The notes: generated by a model not told the origin, from the letters alone. Shown: positions 8,287-17,183, counted from the first letter of the stretch. The stretch: 64,000 nt of DNA from an uncultured Pelagibacteraceae bacterium (GCA_902628565.1 CACONR010000003.1:1-64000); one strand, 5' to 3'. Numbers and translations: made by a program.

Positions 8287-8990
8287 CAAAATTTCCATCC
8301 ACTATGAATAGAAACTATTCCACCTGATAAATTTCTATAGGTACATTTTTCAAAATTGTTTTTAACCATTGCGTCAATTAATTCCTCCTGGTTTAAAAAA
8401 TCTTCAATACTTTTAATTAGATATTCATACGGCTGCTTTTCACCAACAACAAACTTACCAATAGAAGGTATTAGTTTAGAGTAATTTTTATAAAGGGTTT
8501 CTAAATTTGTATTCTGAATTTTTGAAAACTCTAAGCATAAAAAACGACCCCCTGGTTTTAAAACTCTATAAGCCTCAGAAAGAGCCTTATCTATATTGGC
8601 AGTGTTTCTTAAACCAAAACTTATAGTATAAAAGTCGAATAAATTATCAGATAAAGGAATTTTTTCGGCTGGAGATATAATCCAATTTATATTTTTAAAC
8701 TTAGATAACTTTTCTTTCCCTTTACTTATCATCCCTTTATTTGGATCGACACATGCAATACGAGATAATTTATTTACATGTTTAACAAATAGTTTAGCTA
8801 TGTCTCCAGTACCACAAGCAACATCAATTAAATTTTGATTACTGGATGGATTCATCATATTTAATAGACTTTTTTTCCACAATCGATGAATCCCTAATGA
8901 CATAAAATCATTCATTAGATCATAACGATCGTACACTTGATTAAACACATTTTGGACTAATCCTTTTTTATTTTGTAGATATTGTTGCAT
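8286..8990 (-). CDS. ubiE: ubiquinone biosynthesis C-methyltransferase UbiE
   Basis: A SAM-dependent methyltransferase that C-methylates the demethoxy-quinol precursor of ubiquinone. The 234-residue protein begins with VQNVFNQVYDRYDLMNDFMS, and has SLGIHRLWK, the SAM-binding DVACGTGDIA, the acidic loop VDPNKGM and FGLRNTANIDKAL, all signatures of the UbiE/Coq5 family. The C-terminus ends with GGIVSIHSGWKF, the family's normal end. It is the first gene of the leftward operon and is divergent from mutM, with 32 bases between the two start codons. Menaquinone synthesis is unlikely given coq7 in the same window. Confidence 0.97.
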   Translation of the reverse strand: MQQYLQNKKGLVQNVFNQVYDRYDLMNDFMSLGIHRLWKKSLLNMMNPSSNQNLIDVACGTGDIAKLFVKHVNKLSRIACVDPNKGMISKGKEKLSKFKNINWIISPAEKIPLSDNLFDFYTISFGLRNTANIDKALSEAYRVLKPGGRFLCLEFSKIQNTNLETLYKNYSKLIPSIGKFVVGEKQPYEYLIKSIEDFLNQEELIDAMVKNNFEKCTYRNLSGGIVSIHSGWKF

Positions 8991-9022
8991 AATTCAAAAA
9001 TATATAATCAATATAGTATTAA

Positions 9023-9886
9023 ATGCCAGAATTACCAGAAGTAGAAATTGTACGTCAATCTTTAGACAAAAAGATTAAACAAAAAAAGGTCAAAAAAGTA
9101 ATAGTTAGAAATAGAAATTTAAGAACTAAAATCCCACTTAATTTTCCAAGATTCCTTGAAGGTAAAAAAATAATCAAAGTAAAAAGATTTTCAAAATATC
9201 TGATTATTTGCTTGTCAAATCAAAGTTATTGTCTTTTACATCTGGGTATGTCAGGAACTATTCATCTAATTTATAATCAAAAAAAAAGTTTGGTAACTAA
9301 TACCAGTTTTTATAGCTCACCTACATTGCCTAAAAAACATAATCACGTAGAAATAGTTTTTGATGATCTTAAAATTGTATACAACGATCCAAGAAGATTT
9401 GGTTTTTTTGAAATAGTGGTTAATGAACATTTTTTGGATAAAAGATTCTCTAAACTTGGACCAGAACCTTTTCAATCAGAATTTAACTTAAGTTATATTT
9501 ATTCTTTTTTAAAAGGAAAAACAAAAAATATAAAAAACTTTCTATTAGATCAAAATTTTGTATCGGGTATAGGAAACATTTATGCAAGTGAAATTTTATT
9601 TTTATGTAAAATTAAACCTGATAAAAAAGTATCTTTATTAAATAAAGAAGATTGTAAAAAAATAATATTTAATTCTAAAAAGGTTTTGATTAATGCTATC
9701 AAAAAGGGAGGATCAAGTATTAGAGATTTTAAAAACACATCAGGTAAATCAGGAAATTTCCAAAAGAATTTTAATGTTTATGAGAGAAAAGGACTTAATT
9801 GTAAAAGGTCTGGATGCAATGGAATTATTAAAAAAAAAATGATTTCCAATAGATCTTCTTTTTTTTGTAATATCTGCCAAATATAA
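9023..9886 (+). CDS. mutM: formamidopyrimidine-DNA glycosylase
   Basis: A base-excision repair glycosylase/AP-lyase that removes 8-oxoguanine and formamidopyrimidines. The mature N-terminus PELPEVE, with the catalytic proline exposed after Met removal, is intact. The conserved NDPRRFGFFE and the helix-two-turn-helix region NFLLDQNFVSGIGNIYASE are present. The C-terminal zinc finger is formed by the cysteines of NCKRSGCNG and FFCNICQ. The 287 residues are slightly longer than the usual 270. It is divergent from ubiE and precedes rpsT, a typical alphaproteobacterial arrangement (ubiE-mutM-rpsT-dnaA). Confidence 0.96.
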   Translation: MPELPEVEIVRQSLDKKIKQKKVKKVIVRNRNLRTKIPLNFPRFLEGKKIIKVKRFSKYLIICLSNQSYCLLHLGMSGTIHLIYNQKKSLVTNTSFYSSPTLPKKHNHVEIVFDDLKIVYNDPRRFGFFEIVVNEHFLDKRFSKLGPEPFQSEFNLSYIYSFLKGKTKNIKNFLLDQNFVSGIGNIYASEILFLCKIKPDKKVSLLNKEDCKKIIFNSKKVLINAIKKGGSSIRDFKNTSGKSGNFQKNFNVYERKGLNCKRSGCNGIIKKKMISNRSSFFCNICQI

Positions 9887-9897
9887 CAATTATTTAA

Positions 9898-9926
9898 TTG
9901 ACCAAAATTCATTCTCAAGTTATACC
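9898..9926 (+). promoter_or_regulatory. rpsT promoter with almost no leader
   Basis: TTGACC (9898-9903), a 17-base spacer and TATACC (9921-9926) form a good sigma70-like promoter. The start would fall near 9933, only about three bases before the rpsT ATG at 9936. No Shine-Dalgarno precedes that ATG, which fits a leaderless or near-leaderless message. Confidence 0.5.
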
Positions 9927-9935
9927 CCTGCGCAT

Positions 9936-10196
9936 ATGGCTAACACAAAATCAGCAATCAAAAGAATTAGAAGAATTTCAAAACAAACAGCTGTTAATAA
10001 GGCTCGAAAAAGTAGATATAAAAATGCTTTGAAGAAAATGAATTCTTTAATTGAAGCTAAAAAGAAGTCTGAGGCTTTAAAGTTCTTACCTAAGTTGAAT
10101 TCTGAGTTGATGAAAATAGCTAAAACAGGCATCGTAAAAAAACAAAACGCTTCTAGAAACGTTTCAAGGTTTACCAAAAAAATAGCATCAATCTAG
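9936..10196 (+). CDS. rpsT: 30S ribosomal protein S20
   Basis: A small basic protein that binds 16S rRNA early in 30S assembly. The 86 residues begin MANTKSAIKRIRRISKQTA and are rich in Lys and Arg throughout, matching S20 in length and sequence. Met-Ala at the start is the normal S20 N-terminus, which supports ATG 9936. It lies between mutM and dnaA, its common position in alphaproteobacteria. A strong promoter lies directly in front, with essentially no 5' untranslated region. Confidence 0.97.
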   Translation: MANTKSAIKRIRRISKQTAVNKARKSRYKNALKKMNSLIEAKKKSEALKFLPKLNSELMKIAKTGIVKKQNASRNVSRFTKKIASI

Positions 10197-10486
10197 TTTA
10201 ATAACACTTCAGGTTGTTAATCTTAATACAACTTTTAAATCTACAAAATCTGTGATCTTAAAAATTCTCCACACAATATTTAGATTTAGTAAATAAACAA
10301 ACTTATTTAATTCAATTATAAATTTTATTTATATTTTTTTTTTATTTTTCTTTATTTTTTTTTGTCAAATACTTTTTTTTAAAAAAAAAATATTTACACA
10401 ATCCTAGATTTTATTTTTTTTTTATTTTTGAAAATTATTTGTTGCAATAATTTTATTATGGTTCTAACTGAACACTCTCCGCGTTT
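10197..10486 (+). other. AT-rich rpsT-dnaA intergenic region, candidate oriC
   Basis: This is the longest gene-free stretch in the window (290 bases). It has long T and A tracts, including an eight-T/ten-A block around 10373-10390, which would melt easily. One near-consensus DnaA box, TTCTCCACA at 10265-10273, differs from TTATCCACA at one base; ATTTACACA at 10392-10400 is weaker. Position next to dnaA-dnaN is a classic origin location, but alphaproteobacterial origins often lie elsewhere and few boxes are visible. Promoters for dnaA must also be here; none is convincing. Confidence 0.3.
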
Positions 10487-11905
10487 ATGAACAATTCTAT
10501 AAATAATAATAGTTTAAAAGATTCTAAATCCGATATTCTTGATTGGAATTTAGTTCAAGCTGAAATGAAAAATAAATTAGGACTAGATATTTACGAAAGT
10601 TGGCTTAAAAAAATAACTTTTGTCGAGGAAATCAATAATTATATCTTATTATCTGTACCTACTAGATTCATTCGTGATTGGATTACATCTAGATACTTAG
10701 ATCAAATCTTGAAAATTATAAAGAATTATAAAAAAGAAATTGTTCGAATTGAATTCAAAATAACTGAAAATAAACCTACTTCAACTCAGGATGAAAAAAA
10801 TACTAATGTCATAGAAAATAAAGAAAATGTTTCTTTTATAAAAGACTCTTATTTACAATATAATCGAATAGATCCTAACAAAAATTTTGAAAACTTTATT
10901 ACTGGCTCCAGCAACAAATTAGCATACGAAGCTTCTGTAAAAGTTTCAGAGAATATTTCACATTATAATCCACTTTATCTTTATGGTGGTGTTGGAATGG
11001 GCAAGACACATCTTTTAAATGCAATTGGTTATCACCTGAAAAAAGACAATAAGGTTATGTTTATATCGGCAGAACGTTTTATGTATCAATTTGTAAAATC
11101 AATCAAATCTAATGATATGGTTAAATTTAAAGAGTATTTTCGTAATACAGATATTTTGTTAATTGATGATATACAATTCATGAATGGTAAAGAGGCAATG
11201 CAAGAAGAATTTTTTCATACTTTTAATGCATTATTAGACAAAGGTTCTCAAATTATAATTTCTGCTGATAGATCTCCTAATAAGCTGTCAAGAATTCAGG
11301 AGAGGATAAAGTCAAGATTTGCAGGAGGTCTAGTTGTGGATATTCAAAAAACTGATTTAGCACTCAGAAAAAAAATCCTTGAAAGTAAAATTAGTGACTT
11401 AAATAACTTGTATCCTGAAAAGTTTAATATACCTGAGGAAATTAAGGATTTTATAAGCATTAAAATCACAACGAGTGTAAGAGAATTGGTGGGTGCAATA
11501 AATAGAATTATATCCTTTTCAAGAATTTATAACAAAATACCAAGCTTAGCTGAGACAAAAGTTATATTAAAAGATTTACTTAATTTAAATGAAAATAAAG
11601 TAACTATTGATCTCATTCAAACTATTGTGTGTAAATTTTTTAAAATTAGTAAAAATGAAATGCTTTCATCAAGAAGATCTAGGTACCTAGTGAGACCACG
11701 GCAAACAGCAATTTATTTAACAAAAATTTTGACTTCAAAATCTCTTCCTGAAATTGGAAGAGAGTTTTCAAATAGAGATCACACAACTATAATTCACTCA
11801 GTTAAAACTATTGAAAAATTAAAAGAAAAAGATCCAGATATGATTGCAAATATAGATAAACTAAAAAATCAAATATTATATAGCAATAAAGAAAATGAAA
11901 TTTAA
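10487..11905 (+). CDS. dnaA: chromosomal replication initiator DnaA
   Basis: The AAA+ initiator that binds DnaA boxes and opens the origin. Domain I (about residues 18-90, WNLVQAEMKNKLGLDIYESWL) is followed by a poorly conserved linker (95-125). The AAA+ domain has Walker A GGVGMGKTH at residues 167-175 and Walker B DILLIDDIQF. The C-terminal DNA-binding domain has the signature REFSNRDHTTIIHSVKTIE. At 472 residues it is complete. The 3' end overlaps dnaN by 11 bases, indicating a dnaA-dnaN operon. Confidence 0.98.
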   Translation: MNNSINNNSLKDSKSDILDWNLVQAEMKNKLGLDIYESWLKKITFVEEINNYILLSVPTRFIRDWITSRYLDQILKIIKNYKKEIVRIEFKITENKPTSTQDEKNTNVIENKENVSFIKDSYLQYNRIDPNKNFENFITGSSNKLAYEASVKVSENISHYNPLYLYGGVGMGKTHLLNAIGYHLKKDNKVMFISAERFMYQFVKSIKSNDMVKFKEYFRNTDILLIDDIQFMNGKEAMQEEFFHTFNALLDKGSQIIISADRSPNKLSRIQERIKSRFAGGLVVDIQKTDLALRKKILESKISDLNNLYPEKFNIPEEIKDFISIKITTSVRELVGAINRIISFSRIYNKIPSLAETKVILKDLLNLNENKVTIDLIQTIVCKFFKISKNEMLSSRRSRYLVRPRQTAIYLTKILTSKSLPEIGREFSNRDHTTIIHSVKTIEKLKEKDPDMIANIDKLKNQILYSNKENEI

Positions 11906-13007
11906 TGTAAACCAACAAGACCTACAGCAAGCATTAAATTATTGTCAAGGAGTCATAGAAAAACGAAGTACACTTCCAATATTGTCAAACATATTGCTCG
12001 ATGCACAAAATTCAAAACTCACTATAACAGCGACAGATTTAGACTTAATATTTATTAATCAAATAAATAACGTCGAAGTCATAGAGGAAGGAAAAACAAC
12101 CACTACATCGTCTACTATGTATGATATTGTTAGAAAACTCTCATCAGGAAAAAAAATAAATTTAACTTTAACAGACAATAGCAAACTTCATCTAGAATCA
12201 GAAAAATCTATTTTTAATTTAAACTGTATGCCCGCTTCGGAATTTCCTTTAACAGATGAAAATTTTAATGAGAATGAATTTAGCCTTAAATCAAAAGACC
12301 TATTAAAGTTGCTAAATAAATGTAAATTTTCTGTGTCAAATGATGAGACCAGACATTATTTAAGTGGAATTTATTTTCATCAAACAGAGGTTGAGGATAA
12401 GAATTACTTAACTGCAGTATCAACCGATAGTCATCGTATGTCCATTTCTAAACTCAGATTAAATGAAAAAAAAATTTTTGAACCGATTATATTACCTAAA
12501 AAGACTATTTTTCAATTAAGTTCATTATTAGAAAACTATGATGGTGAAGTAAAAATTTCAAATATGAAATCTAAGATAAAATTTGAATTAAATAATAGTA
12601 TTTTAATTTCTAAGTTAATAGATGGAAAATTTCCTAATTACATTCAAGTAATTCCAAAAAATAATCAAAAAAAATTAGAAATTGACCTTAAAATTTTTCA
12701 AAGTTCGGTGGATAGAGTAGCCTCAGTATCGCTTGATAAAAAAGATGGTGTAAAATTTAGCTTAAGTAAAGATAAACTAGATTTGTCTGTAAATAATACC
12801 AACAGCGGTGACGGAAAAGAATCCCTTGTAGTGAAATTTGATCATGATTTAGAAATTAGTTTTAATTCTAAATATCTTATAGATGTTGCCTCACAATTAG
12901 ATGGAAATAATATTGAAATGTTTCTAAATGATTCAGGTTCACCTGCGCTAATCAAAGATCCTGGCGATTTCGATAGTATTTTTGTAGTTATGCCTATGAA
13001 AGGTTAA
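11895..13007 (+). CDS. dnaN: DNA polymerase III sliding clamp (beta subunit)
   Basis: The ring-shaped processivity clamp of the replicative polymerase. The 370 residues span the three similar clamp domains; recognisable parts are RSTLPILSNILL near residue 23, CMPASEFPLTDE in domain 1, FSVSNDETRHYLSGIYFH in domain 2 and the C-terminal VFVVMPMKG-type end (SIFVVMPMKG) that lies by the hydrophobic partner-binding pocket. The ATG lies inside the last codons of dnaA. recF and gyrB do not follow; gyrB is 42 kb away. The stop overlaps the convergent plsC by four bases. Confidence 0.98.
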   Translation: MKFNVNQQDLQQALNYCQGVIEKRSTLPILSNILLDAQNSKLTITATDLDLIFINQINNVEVIEEGKTTTTSSTMYDIVRKLSSGKKINLTLTDNSKLHLESEKSIFNLNCMPASEFPLTDENFNENEFSLKSKDLLKLLNKCKFSVSNDETRHYLSGIYFHQTEVEDKNYLTAVSTDSHRMSISKLRLNEKKIFEPIILPKKTIFQLSSLLENYDGEVKISNMKSKIKFELNNSILISKLIDGKFPNYIQVIPKNNQKKLEIDLKIFQSSVDRVASVSLDKKDGVKFSLSKDKLDLSVNNTNSGDGKESLVVKFDHDLEISFNSKYLIDVASQLDGNNIEMFLNDSGSPALIKDPGDFDSIFVVMPMKG

Positions 13008-13705
13008 TTTAGCAATTTAAGTTCAGAATATATAGTTTTCTCTAAAATCCCTAAAAATTCTTCCTTGGAATAATCAGGTTTGATAGGTTCCAAAATTGAA
13101 ATTGTAATTGTTTTGTTAATATCTTTTTTTCCTTTTTTTGGCCAGACGTAACCGGAATTAATAGCAACCGGTTGGCATTTTATTTTCAATTCTTCATAAA
13201 TCCTTGATGCACCTTTTTTAAATGGAGGTTGTTCGTGGGGTAATACTCGAGTTCCTTGAGGAAAAATTATTATTGGTCGATTTGTATTTGCAATTATTTT
13301 AGAAATATCTTCAAAAAAATTGATGTTTTCTTTCGATACCTTATTTCTTTTGATAGAAATTGATCCTATTTTTTTTAAGTACCAGCCAAAAATAGGTATC
13401 ATAAGTAATTCTTTTTTTAAGATAAATACAGGAGAATTAAAAATCGTTTGTAGGAAAAAAGTTTCAAACATAGATTGATGAGAGGAAGCAATAAAAAATT
13501 TTTCATTTTTAATTAAATTTTCTTTACCTTTGACAATGATTTTTGTGGACAAGAAAATTTTTAAACAAATAGCAGCCCAATAACCCATTAATTTCCCACC
13601 AAAAAGTGTAAATTTTTGCGGTAAGATTAACGCTGGCAAAAAAATAATTGAAATTAAAATTATTCCTGAAAAAAAGAAAATTGAAAATAGAAAATTTCTT
13701 ATCAT
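13004..13705 (-). CDS. plsC: 1-acyl-sn-glycerol-3-phosphate acyltransferase
   Basis: Adds the second acyl chain to lysophosphatidic acid to make phosphatidic acid in the inner membrane. An N-terminal hydrophobic helix (FLFSIFFFSGIILISIIFLPALIL) precedes the acyltransferase motifs: SSHQSMFE (motif I), KKIGSISIKR (motif II), FPQGTR (motif III) and PVAINSGYVWP (motif IV). Motif I is usually H(X)4D; here it is H(X)4E, and motif III has Gln for the usual Glu. At 233 residues the length is normal. It converges with dnaN and lies 13 bases downstream of lysA. Confidence 0.9.
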   Translation of the reverse strand: MIRNFLFSIFFFSGIILISIIFLPALILPQKFTLFGGKLMGYWAAICLKIFLSTKIIVKGKENLIKNEKFFIASSHQSMFETFFLQTIFNSPVFILKKELLMIPIFGWYLKKIGSISIKRNKVSKENINFFEDISKIIANTNRPIIIFPQGTRVLPHEQPPFKKGASRIYEELKIKCQPVAINSGYVWPKKGKKDINKTITISILEPIKPDYSKEEFLGILEKTIYSELKLLN

Positions 13706-13718
13706 TAATTATCAAAAG

Positions 13719-14930
13719 CTAAATTATCTCATGGTGCTTTTGTCTTTTTTTAACTACTCTTATTTTAGATCCATTAATTAATATTTCTATAGGTTTAGGT
13801 CTAAGATTATAATTAGAACTGAGTGATATACCATATGCACCTACATCGCAAATTGCGATAAAATCTTTCTCTTTTAGTTCTTGAAAATTTTTTATGGACG
13901 TAAACTTATCAGTGCTTTCGCAAATTGGACCAACAAATTCATAAATTTTCTTTGATTTTTTACCTCTTTTTAACAAAGGTAAGATGCGATGTACTGCACC
14001 ATAAAGTGCGGGTCTCATTAAATCATTCATAGCAGCATCTAGAATAACAAAATTTTTTTTATAACTCTCTTTTATGTAAATTACTTTTGATATTAAAACT
14101 CCTGTATTGCCGATTATCGATCTACCTGGCTCAAATATAATCTGAGATTTTTTATTTTTTAAAAATTTTTTAATTGCTAAATGATATTTTTTATAATTTA
14201 GTTTTTTATCATTATTGTATGGGATGCCCATACCTCCCCCAAGGTCAATAAAATCAAATTTATATTGGGTTTTTTTGATGATTTTATCTAATATTCTTAA
14301 CATTTTTTCATAGGGTTTATGATCTAAAATTTGACTTCCAATATGAACACTTAAACATTTTAAATTAATATTTTTAGAATTCTTACAATATCTTACAAGT
14401 TCAAAAAATGTTTTATCATTAACTCCAAATTTATTATCTTTTTTACCAGTCGATATTTGGCTCAAAGTTTTCGCATCAGTATTTGGGTTTAATCTAATAC
14501 CAATATTAACTTGTTTTTTTTTTATTTTAGCAATTTTATCAATTTCTATGATTTCGCTTTTGGACTCTGAATTTATTAATAAAATATTTTTATCAATTGC
14601 AAAATTAATTTCTTTGGAAGTCTTACCAACTCCTGAAAAAACAATCTTCTTTGGACTAATTCCAGCCTTAAGAGCTAACATTAATTCACCCATTGATACA
14701 ACATCTGCCCCAAGTCCAAATTTTTTTATTTCTTTTATTAAATTTAAGTTAGTATTTGATTTAATAGCAAAACAAATTAATGGTGATATGGATTTAAAAT
14801 TTTTTTTAAAATCATTTATATTTTCTCTAAGTTGTTTATACGAGTAGCAATATGCAGGTGTTCCATATTTTTTAGCAATATTTTGCAGGATTGTATTTTC
14901 AATCTTAAGTTTACTATTTAAAAATCTCAT
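13719..14930 (-). CDS. lysA: diaminopimelate decarboxylase
   Basis: The last step of lysine synthesis: PLP-dependent decarboxylation of meso-diaminopimelate. The PLP lysine is in CFAIKSNTN (about residue 58), followed by GLGADVVSMGELMLALKAG, the HIGSQ motif, the glycine-rich phosphate loop DLGGGMGIPY, and the EPGRSI motif. The C-terminal barrel contains CESTDKF and CDVGAYG, which supply the substrate-binding Cys and Tyr from the partner subunit. The 403 residues are full length. It is last in the argH-lipoprotein-lysA operon, with its ATG overlapping the lipoprotein stop by one base. Confidence 0.96.
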   Translation of the reverse strand: MRFLNSKLKIENTILQNIAKKYGTPAYCYSYKQLRENINDFKKNFKSISPLICFAIKSNTNLNLIKEIKKFGLGADVVSMGELMLALKAGISPKKIVFSGVGKTSKEINFAIDKNILLINSESKSEIIEIDKIAKIKKKQVNIGIRLNPNTDAKTLSQISTGKKDNKFGVNDKTFFELVRYCKNSKNINLKCLSVHIGSQILDHKPYEKMLRILDKIIKKTQYKFDFIDLGGGMGIPYNNDKKLNYKKYHLAIKKFLKNKKSQIIFEPGRSIIGNTGVLISKVIYIKESYKKNFVILDAAMNDLMRPALYGAVHRILPLLKRGKKSKKIYEFVGPICESTDKFTSIKNFQELKEKDFIAICDVGAYGISLSSNYNLRPKPIEILINGSKIRVVKKRQKHHEII

Positions 14931-15061
14931 TAAGCTTTATTTTGAAAGTAGCTTGGTATTTTTGAATTACTTTGAGATTCTTTATAGACTGGGTCTCCTT
15001 TTTTTCCACAAGCGATCAATGTAGAAAATACAATTATTGCTAAAATAATCTTTTTTTTCAT
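14930..15061 (-). CDS. lptM: LptM/YifL-like small lipoprotein
   Basis: A 43-residue ORF not usually called because of its size. It has a Lys-rich start (MKKKIILAIIVFSTLIAC), a hydrophobic core and a lipobox with Cys18, followed by GKKGDP, which is the hallmark CGxKGP-like start of the LptM family. In enterobacteria LptM stabilises the LptD/LptE lipopolysaccharide translocon; the role here is by analogy. The ATG overlaps the argH stop as ATGA, and its own stop shares a base with the lysA ATG, so it is coupled on both sides. argH-lipoprotein-lysA is a conserved alphaproteobacterial order, which supports the call. Confidence 0.8.
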   Translation of the reverse strand: MKKKIILAIIVFSTLIACGKKGDPVYKESQSNSKIPSYFQNKA

Positions 15062-16449
15062 TTTTTTCTTTTATATTTCAATATCATTTTTTTAATATTA
15101 TCAAAAGATGTTCCACCATATGATTTCTTAGAATTTACAGAATTCTTTAAATCAAACACTTTTAATACATCATTTGATAGTTTTGGTTCAATTTTTTTAA
15201 GTTCAGCCAGCGTTAATTGATCGAGATTTTTTTTCTTTTTTTCAGCAAAGTTCACAATATTAGCAGTCACTTTGTATGCTTTTCTAAATGGCATTGAGTG
15301 ATTTTTTACGAGATAATCTGCAAGATCAGTTGCAGTCAAATATCCTGAGTTAGCTAATTCTATCATTTGCTTTTTATTTGGTGTAAAATTTTTAAGAATC
15401 TCATAAAGTATTTTTAAACAATTTTGTAGTGTATCATTAGATTTAAAAACAATTTCCTTATCGTCCTGAAGATCTTTGTAGTAAGATAAAGGTAAACTTT
15501 TTAAAACTGTAAGCATAGAAAACAAATTACCATAAATAATTCCAGACTTTCCTCGTAAAAATTCCAGTAAATCTGGATTTTTTTTTTGTGGCATTATCGA
15601 AGAACCAGTTACAACTTTATCTGATAAAGTTATTAACTTGAAAGCATCAGAGTTCCATATGATAAGTTCCTCAGCTATTCTAGAAATATGCATGGCACAG
15701 ACTGAAACAGAGTAAAGAAAATCTAGCACAAAATCCCTGTCAGAAATTGTATCTATTGAGTTATTAGTTGGTTTTGTAAATCCAAGTTTTTTTGTAGTGT
15801 AATTTCTATCAATATTAAAAGAGGTTCCAGTTAAAGCAGCGACACCTAAAGGATTTTCATTTAAACTATCTAGATTATTTATGAATCTCTTTTGATCTCT
15901 TTTAAACATTTCAACATAAGCCATCAAATAGTGGCCAAATGAAACTGGCTGAGCATTCTTTAAATGAGTAAATCCAGGCATAAGAGTATATATATTTTTC
16001 TCTGCTGCTCTTATTACACTTTTAATTACAGTATCTAATAAAATATTAATTTCTTTGGTTGATGATTTCATCCAAATTTTCAAGTCTGTAATCACCTGAT
16101 CATTTCTTGATCGTGCTGTGTGAATAAAACCCGCATCTTCACCAATTATTTCAAAAAGTCTTTTTTCAATATTTATATGAATATCCTCATACTTTTTATA
16201 AAATTCAAATTTTTTGTTTGTTATTTCTTTTTTGATTTTGTTTAGACCATAAACAATCTTATTCTTTATTTTAAAAGTAATAATTTTTTGTTTAAATAGC
16301 ATTTCAACATGTGCAATAGATCCAATTATATCCTCTTTATATAGTCTCTTATCAACATCAATAGAATTTCCCACTTTTTGAAAAATTGATGAAGTGTTTT
16401 TTTTTATTCTATTGCCCCATATTGCCTGGTTGTTTTTATTTTTCGACAT
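15058..16449 (-). CDS. argH: argininosuccinate lyase
   Basis: Splits argininosuccinate into arginine and fumarate, the final step of arginine synthesis. The fumarase/aspartase-superfamily signature is clear as GSSIMPQKKNPD, and the conserved HTARSRNDQV and MPGFTHLKNAQPVSFGHYL segments are present. The 463 residues match family length. It is the first gene of a three-gene leftward operon with the small lipoprotein and lysA, and is divergent from the TlpA-like gene, with only 24 bases between their start codons. Confidence 0.97.
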   Translation of the reverse strand: MSKNKNNQAIWGNRIKKNTSSIFQKVGNSIDVDKRLYKEDIIGSIAHVEMLFKQKIITFKIKNKIVYGLNKIKKEITNKKFEFYKKYEDIHINIEKRLFEIIGEDAGFIHTARSRNDQVITDLKIWMKSSTKEINILLDTVIKSVIRAAEKNIYTLMPGFTHLKNAQPVSFGHYLMAYVEMFKRDQKRFINNLDSLNENPLGVAALTGTSFNIDRNYTTKKLGFTKPTNNSIDTISDRDFVLDFLYSVSVCAMHISRIAEELIIWNSDAFKLITLSDKVVTGSSIMPQKKNPDLLEFLRGKSGIIYGNLFSMLTVLKSLPLSYYKDLQDDKEIVFKSNDTLQNCLKILYEILKNFTPNKKQMIELANSGYLTATDLADYLVKNHSMPFRKAYKVTANIVNFAEKKKKNLDQLTLAELKKIEPKLSNDVLKVFDLKNSVNSKKSYGGTSFDNIKKMILKYKRKK

Positions 16450-16473
16450 GATAATTAATTATACCTATTTAAC

Positions 16474-16983
16474 ATGAGATTTTTAATAATATTTGCTTTT
16501 TTAATATCTAATTGTGTAGCGGTAGAAATTAAAGACATAAAAAATCTTGTTATCAATAAAGAGCTTAAAAAATATGATGGATTAACGTTTTTAGATGATC
16601 AGAGTAATGAAATTCAACTTGATCAATTTGAAGGCAATTTGGTTTTGCTCAATTTTTGGGCAACTTGGTGCGCCCCATGCAAAGAGGAAATGCCATCTCT
16701 TGATCAATTGCAATCTCAAAAAAATTTAAACAATTTAAAAATATTTCCAATTAATGTTGGTCAGGATAATTTAGAAAAAGCCTCTAAATTTTTTGAGGAT
16801 TTAGGTATAGATAATCTTAAGATATATTTCGACTCACCAATTACCTTAGCGAAAAAGTTTGGACTAAGAGGAGTGCCCACCACAATTTTGATAAACAAGG
16901 ATGGATATGAGTTTGCAAGAATTGTTGGGTCAATAGATTTTAAGGAAAAAAATTTTGTTGAATGGTTGGCTAGTTACAACTAA
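16474..16983 (+). CDS. TlpA/ResA-family thiol-disulfide oxidoreductase
   Basis: A periplasmic, probably secreted, thioredoxin-fold reductase of 169 residues. Residues 1-16 (MRFLIIFAFLISNCVA) form a signal sequence. The active site is WATWCAPCKEEMPSLDQL near residue 66, and the cis-proline region RGVPTTILINKDG is present. TlpA/ResA proteins reduce cysteines of apocytochrome c or copper-site proteins during respiratory enzyme assembly; the exact partner is not shown by the sequence. It is divergent from argH and its 3' end meets the HIG1 gene with a four-base overlap. Confidence 0.88.
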   Translation: MRFLIIFAFLISNCVAVEIKDIKNLVINKELKKYDGLTFLDDQSNEIQLDQFEGNLVLLNFWATWCAPCKEEMPSLDQLQSQKNLNNLKIFPINVGQDNLEKASKFFEDLGIDNLKIYFDSPITLAKKFGLRGVPTTILINKDGYEFARIVGSIDFKEKNFVEWLASYN

Positions 16984-17183
16984 TTTTTGAAAAAATATGC
17001 AAAACCAACCAAAGCTATTATTGCAATAAATTGAAGCAAAACTCTTAACTGCATTAATTTATTTGAATATTTTTTGCTGGTTTCACCACCTTTAAATAAA
17101 GTTCCGATACCAAGAATTAAAACAATCCCAACCGCCATTAACAAAATTATAGATAATATTTTAACTACTATTCCAGATAACAT
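16980..17183 (-). CDS. HIG1-domain twin-helix membrane protein
   Basis: A 67-residue protein with two membrane helices (about residues 3-25 and 47-65) joined by a polar loop. The loop and second helix, YSNKLMQLRVLLQFIAI, match the HIG1/RCF1-type domain (hypoxia-induced gene 1). In mitochondria such proteins associate with cytochrome oxidase; alphaproteobacterial members are thought to do the same. I choose the ATG at 17181-17183 because a longer in-frame start at 17300 would run antisense through the start of the next gene and adds a non-family segment. Confidence 0.8.
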   Translation of the reverse strand: MLSGIVVKILSIILLMAVGIVLILGIGTLFKGGETSKKYSNKLMQLRVLLQFIAIIALVGFAYFFKN

